Of a stretch of DNA of 64,000 nt, positions 51,301 to 54,321 are shown one piece after another. This stretch comes from Dendrobium chrysotoxum (lineage: Eukaryota > Streptophyta > Magnoliopsida > Asparagales > Orchidaceae): positions 8,308,001 through 8,372,000 of the forward strand of contig CM034315.1 of assembly GCA_019925795.1 (NCBI GenBank). Reading direction: 5' to 3'. The stretch's first letter is position 1; every line of letters starts with the position of its first letter. The translations under genes were made by a program, and so were the position numbers. The notes under the pieces were generated by a model. The model saw only the letters and a program-made list of their open reading frames with translations. It was not told the DNA's origin and made no database searches.

Positions 51301-54300
51301 ACCCTCTCACAAGAATTCTCTAAGCTCTCATAATACAATTGTAGAAATTTTCGTAATAATAATTATCATCCTCTCCAAAGAGGAGGAGGATGCTATAAAT
51401 AACCAAATACAATAGTAAATAAAATAAAATAAAATAAAAGACTAAAGTGCCCCCTGGGGGTCACATGAAACTACGCCCTCAAGTGAGGGTAAAATAAAAA
51501 AATATGCAATAATAAATCAAATACAAATAATATCTCAAAAATAGAGTGGTGTAATCATGGTCGTCGATCTCCGGCCTCTCCTCTGGTAAATTCTCCACTA
51601 TCGGATGTCCTCATAAAAAACTTTATGTTCTGTTGTTGTGGGCTTTGAAAATTCACGCCTCAGCCTCTCTGCGACCCTTTTTTTTCCTTCGGCGAGGAGA
51701 GTTTTAATGAGTTTAGGTTCCGGGGTAAATTTTCAGAAGGCAGATTTAGGCTCCCCCACCATCCACTTTAAGTGCGCGGTGATAAATTTCAATTTCCAAC
51801 ATCTAATTTTGTTGCTACTATATGCTGGATACTACGTATCTATTGAACAACTAGCATTAATCAAAAGTTCTCTCGTCCCAAGTGGCCTTCTGGAAATTTA
51901 CCCTGAAACCTAAATCCGTTAAAACTCTCCCCGTCAACAAAAAGGCAGACGTGGAGAGGCTGATGTGCGAATTTTCGGAGCCCACAGAGACCTCTACATT
52001 CATGATTTTGCTTCCACCAGAAGCTTCTTCTAATACAATCAATTTTATTGATGACACAATTCATTATCCTGAACAAAGAGAAGCAGAAAAGGAACAAAAA
52101 ATGAGACAGTTTATCAAAACAATCCTTCCACCTTTAGAAAGGAATTTATTTTTCCATGAAGCAAATGTAGATTTTGTCAACAGTACGAGTCCAAAGATTT
52201 TTTTGTATCTTTAGAACCCAAGCCAGCGAAAATTTTAAGAGAATAAGAGTACTTGAGATAGGCCTTTTATTATGGCAACCATATCATTATAGAGGTCCTT
52301 TATATCGAACCTTTATCACGGTTACTTGACTATAATAGCTAACTACTTCAAAGTATATCTCGAGTGGTGCACTCTCTAGTTCCGCTTGAACCAAATGCCA
52401 ACTTCCCGCTCTTCAAACTAAAATTTATTTTGGCTTGAGTTAAATGATGTTGGATCATCATAGTCAAATGAATCTCAGTCATTGACTTTTAGATTTTTTA
52501 GTTTTTATGGATATTTTAAGTATGTTTCTTGTGTTAAATGTGCAATAAGGGCGCACTTTATTTTTTTCATTTTAGCTCAAATCTTTTTTAATTTATATTG
52601 AGGATCTATTCTACAGAAAGGATGCACGAAAACCATAAGAACTATTAATAATTGAATATTGATTGAATATGAACTGCACGCAAACAACCATTTCACTGGA
52701 CATGAATTGTTCGTGGACGATGATCTTTTTTCAATCCCATATGTGGCATACCTCAGGGGATAGTTTCTCCAATGTGTTGGGCTGTTAAATTTTTTTGGAG
52801 ACAAAACATAGTGCAAGACAGCACAGAACATAGCAACAAAAAATTAAATACTGAGTTTTGAGGCATTTTAGTAACTGTTCTCAATGCTCATTTGATGCCG
52901 TTCCTATGTCCTTAGGATATTTATGGTATTTATGTCACTTTGGTAGACTTTAAAGGCTTTTTTGAAAAGCTCTGTATTTTGTTCAGGGTTAATTGATTTT
53001 TTTTTTGTTCTGCTCAAGCTTAACTTTATTTAAATCAAGTCAAGTCAAACTCAGTTTCCAATGGTTTGGGCTGAAGTTGAATTGTAAAATCAACCCTGCA
53101 AGAAATTGTTATATGGCTATAGTTAACAAGAGGTTGACTAAATGGTAGACCTGACGAAGATAGATTTAAAGGTAATCAATTGGCCAATGAGAGGCAAACA
53201 GCAACCAGAAGCCTTTGGAAAATCAAACCGATCAACATAGATGAGGTTTTCTTAGCGAAGATTAGGCAGATAACAATTAATCTAGTATTGGTTTGCTACC
53301 ATCTTTCTGTCATTTGAGGAACGTGATGAACAAGATTATCTGAGTGGATTTGACTAGATAGAGATGTTTACATTGAGTATCCCAATTCATAAATTAAGAA
53401 AAAAAATCTATAAAATATAAACAGAAGGTCTTATTCTGTGAAAGCTGTATTTTCTATGTAATCTATCATTGTTCTTTTTGCTGTCAATAAAAGGGAAAGG
53501 CAACTGAATCTGTAATGACCTGTTGGGAGACGCTGCAGTTAAATTTAGAACAAATGTAAAGCTTCTCTGTGTACATTTAAGTAACTTAGGAAATATCTGG
53601 TGATGTGCTTTAATTTTCTTCTGTATATTTATTTTTGTTTTTTTCTCTATTTTGAAATGGTTTAAATTTCAGAATTGTCATCTGACTATTCATATATAAT
53701 TTTTTTAGTCCCAAAGCATAACGTTGCTCCAATTTAGTCTTTCAACTATACAAAATTGATTCAAAATGGTCCCTTTCGGGGTAAATTGGGATTAATTTTG
53801 TAAATTCAAGGGACAAAATTAGGATTAATTTTATATCACAATTATAATATGAGGACTATTTTGGATAAATTTTGTATAGTCAAGCAACTAAATTAGGGCA
53901 ACATGATATTCTAGGACTAAATCGATCATACACAAATAGTTTGGGGACTATTTTGAATTTTTTTCTGATTTTGAAATCAAGCAGCCGAGGGGTAAACTAT
54001 TTGACATTTGCAGCAGGATATTGTTTTTGAAGTTTATGTACTAGGATATAAACATAATCTAAAAGGTTATCCAATGTTCCAACTAATCTTATTAATTCCT
54101 CTACAATAGCCGCATCCTTTGTAAATTTTTCATTCCATACAGATGGTACTTTAAATGATGATGACTAAGCTGGTTTATCCCATGTGTCATCATGATTATA
54201 TTTAATGAGTAATCTTTTGTCTAGCAGGATTGGCAATCTAGTCCGTGCAACAATTACTCGACTTCTTTATGCATCATGCCCAACTGGTCCATCAAGATGG

Positions 54301-54321
54301 TTGTCAATACTACATAAAATG
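169..54321 (+). CDS. SWEETIE: SWEETIE / HEATR5-family HEAT-repeat protein, partial gene (six internal exons)
   Basis: This is an internal part of a very large HEAT-repeat protein of the HEATR5/Laa1 family, called SWEETIE in Arabidopsis, where mutants are altered in carbohydrate metabolism. Animal and yeast relatives act with the AP-1 clathrin adaptor in trafficking. Seen directly: six exons (169-318, 412-461, 618-717, 839-895, 25661-25725, 54228-54321) with GT-AG borders and compatible phases, giving 172 uninterrupted codons. Recognisable family stretches are VLGPELAPGSTFFSRCK, ESVRFTQQLVLFAPQAV, LPTLSSRQPSLRYLAVST, FRMLDEETDSEIGNLVR and RLLYASCPTGPSRW. The start lies left of the window and the remaining exons lie to the right. 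The oddity is intron size: 93, 156 and 121 bp, then 24,765 and 28,502 bp, then more than 9.6 kb. No stop or frameshift is visible in the exons, so the gene is probably functional. Family assignment is from recognition, not a search. Confidence 0.85.
412..461 (+). CDS. SWEETIE: SWEETIE exon b (50 nt, ends in phase 2)
   Basis: The acceptor is TTTTAG ending at 411 and the donor is GTAAG at 462. It encodes SVISEISSCSEISTLF plus the first two bases of a Glu codon. The codon is completed by the first base of the next exon at 618. Joined to exon a it continues FFSRCK-SVISEISS, the same order as in the Arabidopsis protein. The intron after it is 156 bp. Confidence 0.82.
618..717 (+). CDS. SWEETIE: SWEETIE exon c (100 nt)
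   Basis: The acceptor is TTGCAG ending at 617 and the donor GT lies at 718-719. After completing the split Glu codon it reads SVRFTQQLVLFAPQAVSIH and continues to LPTLSSRQ. This is one of the best conserved HEAT helices of the family. It ends on a codon boundary. The intron after it is 121 bp. Confidence 0.88.
839..895 (+). CDS. SWEETIE: SWEETIE exon d (57 nt, phase 0), last exon before a 24.8-kb intron
   Basis: The acceptor is TCAACAG ending at 838 and the donor is GTAAGC at 896. It encodes PSLRYLAVSTLHHLIEKYP, a HEAT-repeat helix that continues exon c (SSRQ-PSLRYLAV). The next residues of the protein are found only at 25661, so this donor must pair with an acceptor 24,765 bp away. Confidence 0.87.
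961..2556. other. Intron sequence without a recognisable element
   Basis: AT-rich, apparently unique sequence after exon d. An open frame at 2390-2590, preceded by TTGATTGCAG, looks superficially exon-like, but I do not recognise its product and the flanking frames are closed. Confidence 0.4.
2557..3026. repeat. Tandem duplication of a ~242-bp unit
   Basis: The sequence from 2557 (GCTTCCTCTCCCTCCTC) recurs from 2799. Both copies continue for over 220 bp with few differences, through CATGTCATGTTCCTTA and ATCATACGGATATTT to GTTGTACAACTT. The second copy fades near 3026. It is a direct local duplication with no sign of a mobile element. Confidence 0.85.
3027..3479. other. AT-rich stretch with nothing recognised
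   Basis: I see no open frame, repeat border or motif here. It separates the tandem duplication from the gypsy pol fragment. Confidence 0.3.
3480..4375 (-). pseudogene. Ty3/gypsy reverse transcriptase-RNase H fragment, decayed
   Basis: Read on the minus strand, the segment gives a degenerate pol. From the right come RIDDLFYQLEKV, FSKIDLRSGYH, RTRYDHYESIVIPFG and MNAPTVFIDIINRIFKP, then the catalytic block VIVFIDYILIYSR. The connection domain MIFLGHVISGEGI and FLGLTGYYRRFVEGFS follows, and broken RNase H traces lie down to about 3480. The catalytic FIDD has become FIDY (second Asp lost). Stops and frameshifts break the frame. No LTRs adjoin it. It is an old fragment, not expressed as protein. 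Confidence 0.85.
4480..5230. repeat. Pyrimidine-rich low-complexity tract
   Basis: About 750 bp dominated by CT, CTT and CTCC runs on the + strand. It includes a short inverted pair around 4909-4940 (TTTCTCTCTAGAGAGAATTT followed by CTCTCTAGAAA). It lies directly beside the gypsy fragment and may be the untranslated leader or LTR of that or another element. There is no coding potential. Confidence 0.5.
5321..6416. mobile_element. TIR (MITE-like) DNA element, ~1.1 kb
   Basis: The left end CATGGTTGTGAAAATCGGAC is inversely matched by the right end GTCCGATTTTTAAAACCATG. Both ends run into GGTTCGACCGGT / ACCGGCC-type palindromic blocks (5353-5403 and 6236-6416). The centre (5410-6230) is very AT-rich. 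Such CGGTTC-rich termini are common in plant non-autonomous DNA elements. I could not identify a target-site duplication and it codes for nothing, so family assignment is open. Confidence 0.55.
5995..6040 (+). promoter_or_regulatory. Plant snRNA-type promoter: USE plus TATA at Pol III-like spacing
   Basis: TAGTCCCACATCAC at 5995-6008 matches the plant upstream sequence element consensus (RTCCCACATCG) at nearly every base. TTTATATAA follows at 6032-6040, giving a gap of about 23-25 bp. In plants, spacing of that size is typical of Pol III (U6-type) snRNA promoters, while Pol II types are longer. The predicted start would be near 6062, in GCCATGGCAGG. I do not recognise a snRNA there, so this may be an orphan or repeat-borne promoter. 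Confidence 0.5.
6470..6910. repeat. Degenerate ~60-bp minisatellite, about eight copies
   Basis: A unit resembling AAGTACCCGTGACCGCTTTT then CTTAGCAGGCGGGGAAATTC recurs from 6470 to 6910 with substitutions and small indels. It ends in CTACCTGGGGACGATGCTTG. It is followed by a GTTGTCGAAATTT segment, the same order as the minisatellites at 10.1 and 20.2 kb. Confidence 0.75.
6920..9360 (+). mobile_element. Long-LTR remnant, copy A (TAT/Ogre-like family of this window)
   Basis: Non-coding sequence whose right part (8640-9340) matches 22700-23280 in order. Shared blocks include TGCTGCGCAGGTCAA, GTTCATATTA.GCCTT, TCTGTTGGCAAG, ACTTCGATGATGGCCG (CCTCGATGATGGCCG in copy B) and TCTTGCCAG.AAGGACGTG. 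The middle (7600-8000) is a diverged array of TGCA-rich words. This is a non-coding LTR-type sequence. I could not find its borders. Confidence 0.55.
8020..8610. repeat. ~130-170-bp tandem repeat, five copies
   Basis: A block reading CCGCATGGGCTCTGACGAG with flanking GAGAATGCTGCG-type and ATGATAAGTAAATTTTAA segments starts near 8024, 8153, 8325, 8457 and 8588. Odd and even copies share different flanks (GCTATGAACACAA versus GGCATATGTATACAC), suggesting a two-unit higher-order repeat inside LTR copy A. Confidence 0.7.
9540..9840. other. GC-rich pyrimidine-strand segment, no recognised gene
   Basis: A CTCC/CGCC-rich stretch with open frames on both strands caused by composition. A similar one occurs at 19310-19890. 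Both adjoin the long-LTR remnants and probably belong to the same family. Confidence 0.4.
10041..10060. repeat. (AT)10 microsatellite
   Basis: Twenty bases of uninterrupted AT dinucleotide. Confidence 0.95.
10110..10345. repeat. ~60-bp minisatellite, about five copies
   Basis: The unit is close to AATTCGAAGACCTCGCGCAG then TCGATCTTAGATCCGGGCGG and GATGGTTTTA. It repeats about five times and is followed by GGTGGGGAGGGGATGTTGTG and GCTGCCGAAATTGCC. The same architecture occurs at 6.5-6.9 and 20.2-20.5 kb, but with a different unit sequence. Confidence 0.85.
11064..12980 (+). mobile_element. LTR remnant of an ACACCCC-type family, copy 1
   Basis: The sequence begins CTATAACACCCCACAGTACC. It carries TCCTTGCCCTTTCCTGTAAC, CTGGTGAGCTATGAGGCTC and ATTCAATGGAGCCCAGGTAA. 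Diverged copies of the last three occur in the same order at 30545-30980 and, inverted, at 49290-49770. This fits scattered LTRs of one retroelement family. There is no coding region and the right border is uncertain. Confidence 0.55.
13395..13700. repeat. Low-complexity CAACTCAAACT-rich tract
   Basis: Words of the type CAACTCAAACTCAA recur irregularly over about 300 bp. No open frame. Confidence 0.6.
14060..15130. repeat. Degenerate ~60-bp repeats with a TAAGACCC motif
   Basis: Words such as GTTATAAGACC, GGTTGTAAGACCCATC, GGGCAACTT and AGAAGCTGTAAG recur roughly every 50-70 bp over 1 kb. They are heavily diverged. The tract leads directly into the LTR end with primer-binding site at 15.58 kb, so it is probably the minisatellite part of that LTR. 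Confidence 0.6.
15160..15580 (+). mobile_element. 3' end of a TAT/Ogre-like long LTR
   Basis: It contains GCAACCCATGGCTG, GGACGATTGAACCATGAGA, AATCGAGAGTGCTCT and AGGGGTAATTAACTATG. These recur in the same order at 23540-23660 and 24815-24870. It ends in GAGCCAACA, immediately before a primer-binding site. No internal coding region follows, so this is an LTR remnant or a truncated element. Confidence 0.7.
15583..15600 (+). promoter_or_regulatory. Primer-binding site of tRNA-Arg type (TAT/Ogre lineage)
   Basis: TGGCGACTCCACTGGAGA lies a few bases after the LTR end. The sequence TGGCGACTCCnCTGGGGA is the primer-binding site I know from plant Ogre/TAT Ty3/gypsy elements. One base differs from that form. 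Confidence 0.65.
15610..18240. other. AT-rich sequence, nothing recognised
   Basis: A leader-like segment follows the primer-binding site for ~150 bp, then 2.5 kb of AT-rich DNA without open frames, repeats or RNA genes that I can support. Confidence 0.35.
18241..19300. other. Unassigned sequence with chance open frames
   Basis: A 111-codon minus-strand frame at 18247-18582 shows no recognisable motif. The region has the composition of the repeat family around it and no splice or promoter context. Confidence 0.3.
19310..19890. other. GC-rich pyrimidine-strand segment, similar to 9.5-9.8 kb
   Basis: CTCC/CGAC-rich sequence with short frames on both strands. It lies 270 bp upstream of the minisatellite at 20.16 kb. 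Probably part of the long-LTR family. Confidence 0.4.
20160..20480. repeat. ~60-bp minisatellite, five to six copies
   Basis: The unit resembles CCCTTAAGCGCTCACGTAAC followed by GTGACGAGGG and a variable segment. Copies are at about 20175, 20245, 20295, 20355 and 20415. It ends in GGAGAGAAGCCGAGAGGTTG and CCAAAATTTGG, paralleling the block after the other two minisatellites. Confidence 0.8.
20500..23300 (+). mobile_element. Long-LTR remnant, copy B
   Basis: After the minisatellite comes a diverged array with TGCAAGCAA, CTACAAGC and CTACGAGC words (20940-22560). A conserved block at 22690-23290 then matches copy A at 8640-9340. The array includes close repeats such as CTGTAGGAGCCCCGTCG, CTGTAGAAGACTTGTC and CTGTAGGAATCCCTACC. 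Many overlapping short frames here are composition artefacts. Confidence 0.55.
23301..23820 (+). mobile_element. Long-LTR remnant, part homologous to 15.2 kb (left half)
   Basis: It contains a two-copy short repeat (CCGGCGATTTTGCCGCTAAA and GGTGGTTTGCCGCCAAATGA), then GACGCAACCCATGGCTGTCG and GACGACGAAACCATGGGATC, which match 15200-15310. It is cut at 23820 by a solo LTR and resumes at 24809. Confidence 0.6.
23821..24808 (+). mobile_element. Solo LTR (988 bp) with perfect 5-bp target-site duplication
   Basis: It starts TGATGTAGGCAGGG, ends TTTGCTTGCATCA and is flanked by CTAGC on both sides (23816-23820 and 24809-24813). It carries a TATA-like CCTATAAATAGAG near 24375 and AAAGCTTGCGA.CTTGTTCC, which is shared with the LTR pair at 60.3 and 61.7 kb. 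No internal region remains, so this is a solo LTR left by LTR-LTR recombination, nested in an older LTR. Confidence 0.9.
24809..25050 (+). mobile_element. Long-LTR remnant, right half
   Basis: CTTAATCGAAAGTTCTCTCT and GGGAGGGGTAATTAACTATA match 15370-15420, and AATTTACCCTAAAACTTAAT matches 51895-51915. It is the continuation of 23301-23820 across the solo LTR. Confidence 0.6.
25051..25660 (+). other. Intron 4 end, apparently unique sequence
   Basis: No repeat recognised. It ends in the acceptor of exon e. Confidence 0.4.
25661..25725 (+). CDS. SWEETIE: SWEETIE exon e (65 nt, isolated between two giant introns)
   Basis: The acceptor is TTTTAAACAG ending at 25660 and the donor is GTATGT at 25726. 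It reads 21 codons, DMVNEKIEEYLF followed by RMLDEETDSE, with the last Glu codon split after two bases. The MLDEETDSE-IGNL junction with the next exon is a strong family landmark and shows that no exon is missing between 25725 and 54228. This 65-nt exon lies alone, 24.8 kb from the previous exon and 28.5 kb from the next. Confidence 0.86.
25726..26334 (+). other. Intron 5 start, apparently unique sequence
   Basis: No repeat or open frame recognised before the LTR element inserted at 26340. Confidence 0.4.
26340..28036 (-). repeat. 3' LTR of the minimal element, with an internal ~400-bp tandem duplication
   Basis: It is longer than its partner because a ~400-bp segment is duplicated. Positions 26386-26762 recur at 26777-27165, each copy opening after a G run (23 G at 26363-26385, 14 G at 26763-26776). 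A TATA-like GCTATAAATAGCCC lies near 27834. GGCCGGCGG-type words recur between 27300 and 27570. Confidence 0.88.
28037..28111 (-). other. Internal region of the minimal element (polypurine tract and primer-binding site only)
   Basis: Read on the minus strand, TGGTATCAGAGGATGGTT (28091-28108) is a primer-binding site for initiator tRNA-Met. TTCCACCCCGGGAGAA (28037-28052) is the polypurine tract beside the 3' LTR. Between them, GACTCCGTCGAG is shared with the chromovirus at 42.46 kb. Confidence 0.85.
28112..29401 (-). repeat. 5' LTR of the minimal element
   Basis: 1290 bp, matching the left LTR without its duplication. It carries a 16-G run at 28126-28141 and a TATA-like GCTATAAATAGCCC near 29200. 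Its TAGGGACTTC and CCCTCAAGTGAGGGT blocks are shared with the solo LTR at 49.8-51.6 kb. Confidence 0.88.
29407..30240. other. Sequence with nothing recognised
   Basis: AT-rich intron sequence between the minimal element and the next LTR remnant. No gene or repeat border supported. Confidence 0.35.
30246..31700 (+). mobile_element. LTR remnant of the ACACCCC-type family, copy 2
   Basis: It begins TGTCACACCCCACGACACCC. CACCTTATCCTTGCCCC, AATCTGGTGAGTTATGA and GTTCAATGAAGTCCAAATAA follow at 30548-30930, and these match copy 1 (11064 on). The right border is not clear. No coding region. Confidence 0.55.
31765..31816. repeat. Short imperfect hairpin
   Basis: GTAAAGAGTACGATCG and CGGTCGTAGACCTTTAC can pair across a loop of about 20 bases. 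It is isolated inside AT-rich sequence and its role is unknown. Confidence 0.5.
31820..36290. other. 4.5 kb of intron sequence without a recognised gene
   Basis: Scattered GC-richer patches (31900-32400, 33570-33650, 34480-34630) resemble LTR-type non-coding sequence, but I could not place them in a family. Short open frames overlap on both strands and look like chance. There is a small AT microsatellite near 35620-35638. Confidence 0.35.
36293..36350. repeat. Compound microsatellite (GT)n(AT)n(CTA)n
   Basis: GTGTGTGTGT runs into TATATATATA and then TACTACTACTACTATATAAA. Confidence 0.9.
36310..36960 (+). mobile_element. Possible Helitron 5' end
   Basis: TCTATATATA...CTACTACTACTATATAAAAG, followed by TGGCTTGGGATTCC, resembles the 5' termini of plant Helitrons (TCTATACTACTATATAAA-type). 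A GC-richer body follows to about 36960. I found no clear 3' hairpin plus CTRR end, so the call is tentative. The right boundary is nominal. Confidence 0.3.
37613..38990 (-). mobile_element. RTE-type LINE, 5'-truncated, with 10-bp target-site duplication
   Basis: The minus-strand insertion is flanked by GAATAAGAGA at 37603-37612 and 38991-39000. Its 3' end (plus-strand left) is the trinucleotide tail, GTTATTGTTGTTGTTG when read in the sense direction, typical of plant RTE elements. It is preceded by GTGGGACAAAGGC. The 5' end is truncated inside the reverse transcriptase domain, as usual for target-primed reverse transcription. The insertion is antisense to SWEETIE. Confidence 0.93.
37643..39034 (-). 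CDS. RTE LINE reverse transcriptase frame (463 codons), 5' end supplied by flanking DNA
   Basis: A single open frame carries the reverse transcriptase of an RTE-clade LINE. Visible blocks are LIPIYKNKGD (37-46), YRGI (52-55), NQFGFMPGRST (82-92), FIDLEKAYDKVPRE (117-130), GLHQGSALSPYLF (175-187), catalytic FADD (208-211), SKTEYMECNF and the C-terminal MLRWMSG / RLRWFGH region. It stops near the element's tail at HVADPT. The endonuclease domain is absent because of the 5' truncation. The first ~15 codons lie outside the insertion (beyond 38990), so the start is a chance fusion with host intron DNA. No stop or frameshift interrupts the element part, which points to a recent insertion. Whether it is transcribed is unknown, and without endonuclease it should not be autonomous. 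Confidence 0.88.
   Translation of the reverse strand: MPQLPFYNFVFLSYSKLFNNILKTKKMPDAWRMSVLIPIYKNKGDAQDCANYRGIKLMCHTLKLWERVMERRLRRDTNVSQNQFGFMPGRSTMEAIHLLRGLMEKYRENKEDLHMIFIDLEKAYDKVPREVLWRVLEKKGVNNAYIQIIKDMYEGATTCVQTQGGLTKYFPISVGLHQGSALSPYLFALVMDVLTRHLQEDVPWCMLFADDILLVDKTKEGVEGKLEVWRSTLESKGFRLSRSKTEYMECNFSSNRPSEGIVTLGDQVINKSTRFRYLGSIVQSDGEIDGDVINRIQVGWLKWRNASGLLCDRKVPLKLKGKFYKMVVRPTMLYGAECWPLKEKHNTKLCVAEMRMLRWMSGFTLRDRIRNEHIREKVGVAPVEDKIRESRLRWFGHIKRRPSDDPVRKVEVLDLTYVKKGRGRPKKTWLENIRNDLSLLDLNENLTLNRTQWRKRIHVADPT
39001..40579. other. Intron sequence with a GC-rich patch, nothing recognised
   Basis: A GAGAGG-rich patch at 39560-39860 gives overlapping frames on both strands. Its neighbourhood (39860-40440) is LTR-like in composition. 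I do not assign a gene. Confidence 0.35.
40585..42434 (-). repeat. 3' LTR of the chromovirus (1850 bp)
   Basis: It starts TGATGCAGGACATATATG and ends GATGTCCTCATCT, where the expected terminal A is T. It carries TTTAAATAGCC near 42255 and GGCCGGCGGCT words at 41591, 41873 and 42013. It differs from the 5' LTR mainly by small indels, for example near 40985. Confidence 0.9.
42435..42450 (-). promoter_or_regulatory. Polypurine tract of the chromovirus
   Basis: Minus-strand CCCGGGGAGAAA lies immediately upstream of the 3' LTR and would prime plus-strand synthesis. Confidence 0.7.
42531..43514 (-). pseudogene. Fused pol frame: RT leader joined in frame to integrase C-terminus and chromodomain
   Basis: The 327-codon frame starts in the region between protease and RT. 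IFPDDLPDPLPPIRAIPYDL at residues 75-94 is the usual lead-in to gypsy RT. At about residue 106 (near 43197) it jumps to IVEFTYPDSMTRPTG and AVYGFTPRSMIDLIP, which belong after the integrase catalytic core. The GPF/Y module (SAGPFKIIKK, 217-226) and a chromodomain (YLIRWRGKPESEDT, 314-327) follow. RT, RNase H and the integrase zinc finger and core are absent. The chromodomain is cut by TAG where Trp is expected, and reading continues LECEEFQQIDPDARE. The junction keeps the frame. It could be an ancestral deletion that was propagated, or a deletion in this copy only. Confidence 0.85.
43560..44093 (-). pseudogene. Retroviral-type aspartic protease region of the chromovirus
   Basis: The 177-codon frame contains the protease core KVVVDSDSCINAVSSSMVSK, then HPNLYKVAWV, CDVLIMNVEQILLGRP. 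The catalytic triplet of this family is normally Asp-Ser/Thr-Gly. Here it reads Asp-Ser-Asp, so activity is doubtful. The frame opens just after the gag zinc knuckle in a different phase. Confidence 0.8.
44056..44940 (-). pseudogene. Gag of the chromovirus, frame broken
   Basis: The minus-strand gag opens MYGDDPFLDEGPPRAPH (44914) and contains the capsid signature IKVDAITFDGTLDPQLFLNW and FFKWYNISEARKVSFASMKL. It stops at 44612, then continues in pieces (YIASFDDYLIRCKGET, FRTRLREDLRN) to a proline/threonine-rich linker. A CCHC zinc knuckle, CFRCQGYTHIASQC, lies at 44060-44101 with all four ligands present. At least three stops interrupt the frame. Confidence 0.85.
45441..45460 (-). promoter_or_regulatory. 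Primer-binding site, initiator tRNA-Met type
   Basis: Read on the minus strand, TAGTATCAGAGCATGGTTAA adjoins the 5' LTR end. It differs by one base from the usual TGGTATCAGAGC start. Confidence 0.85.
45463..47307 (-). repeat. 5' LTR of the chromovirus (1845 bp)
   Basis: It starts TGATGCAGTACATATATG, ends GATGTCCTCATCA and is followed directly by GGAAT. The same blocks as the 3' LTR occur in the same order. An 11-G run near 46484 is shorter or absent in the partner. Confidence 0.9.
47313..47950. other. Pre-insertion intron sequence, nothing recognised
   Basis: AT-rich, then a CTC-rich patch (47640-47940) resembling the LTR-type patches elsewhere. No gene supported. Confidence 0.35.
47951..49809 (-). 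mobile_element. LTR remnant of the ACACCCC-type family, copy 3 (inverted)
   Basis: Minus strand: CACCTTATCCTTGCCCTGTC, AATCTGGTGAGCTATAAGGC and TCAATAGAGCTCAAGTAAAA (49290-49780) match copies 1 and 2. The plus-strand left edge TGTAATACCC reads GGGTATTACA on the element strand, a plausible LTR end. The right end is interrupted by the solo LTR at 49810. Confidence 0.55.
49810..51616 (-). mobile_element. Solo LTR (1807 bp) related to the chromovirus and minimal-element LTRs
   Basis: It starts TGATGTATAACTAAATG and ends GATGTCCTCATAA (expected ...CATCA). AAAAC flanks it at 49805-49809 and 51617-51621. It shares GTGCCCCCTGGGGGTCAC, CGCCCTCAAGTGAGGGT, AATCATGGTCGTCGATCT and GGCCGGCGGCTTG words with the other two. 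No internal region remains. It is inserted in the inverted LTR remnant. Confidence 0.85.
51630..51995. repeat. Inverted repeat, two ~115-bp arms around ~130 bp
   Basis: The left arm (51630-51745: GTGGGCTTTGAAAATTCACG, then CTCAGCCTCTCTGCG and GAGAGTTTTAATGAGTTTAG) pairs with the right arm (about 51880-51995), whose reverse complement reads GTGGGCTCCGAAAATTCGCA and onward. The loop contains TTAATCAAAAGTTCTCTCGT and GCTACTATATGCTGGATA, matching the long-LTR remnant at 23.76-24.83 kb. It could fold into a long hairpin or be a foldback derivative of that LTR. Confidence 0.75.
51996..52214 (+). other. Unassigned open stretch
   Basis: In one frame the end of a 110-codon ORF (from 51882) reads NTINFIDDTIHYPEQREAEK and EQKMRQFIKTILPPLERNLF. 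It has the look of real protein rather than composition-driven sequence. The first third of that frame lies in the inverted-repeat arm. I do not recognise it. It may be a captured gene fragment or part of a retroelement leader. Confidence 0.3.
52215..53660. other. Intron sequence, nothing recognised
   Basis: AT-rich, apparently low in repeats. No supported feature. Confidence 0.4.
53667..53963. mobile_element. Foldback/MITE-like element with ~105-bp arms
   Basis: The left arm 53667-53772 pairs with the right arm 53853-53963. AGTCTTTCAACTATACAAAA and TTTTGTATAGTCAAGCAACT are inverse copies. TTGATTCAAAATGGTCC pairs with GGACTATTTTGGATAAA, and outer segments (TTAGTCCCAAAGCATAACGT and ACATGATATTCTAGGACTAA) also pair. 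The loop is about 80 bp. No coding capacity. It lies 265 bp upstream of exon f. Confidence 0.75.
54228..54321 (+). CDS. SWEETIE: SWEETIE exon f (94 nt)
   Basis: The acceptor is TCTAGCAG ending at 54227 and the donor GT lies at 54322-54323. It completes the split Glu and reads IGNLVRATITRLLYASCPT, then GPSRWLSILHKM, ending on a codon boundary. The match to the family (IGNL...RLLYA.CP...PSRW) is strong. The next exon was not found, so the following intron exceeds 9.6 kb inside this window. Confidence 0.86.

Larger units (their letters stand above)
25726..54227 (+). other. SWEETIE: SWEETIE giant intron 5 (28,502 bp)
   Basis: The borders are GTATGT and AGCAG, between exons e and f. At least four insertions have exact target-site duplications: 26340-29401, 37613-38990, 40585-47307 and 49810-51616. 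Removing those four (about 13.0 kb) accounts for nearly half of the intron, so it grew mainly by insertion. Confidence 0.8.
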
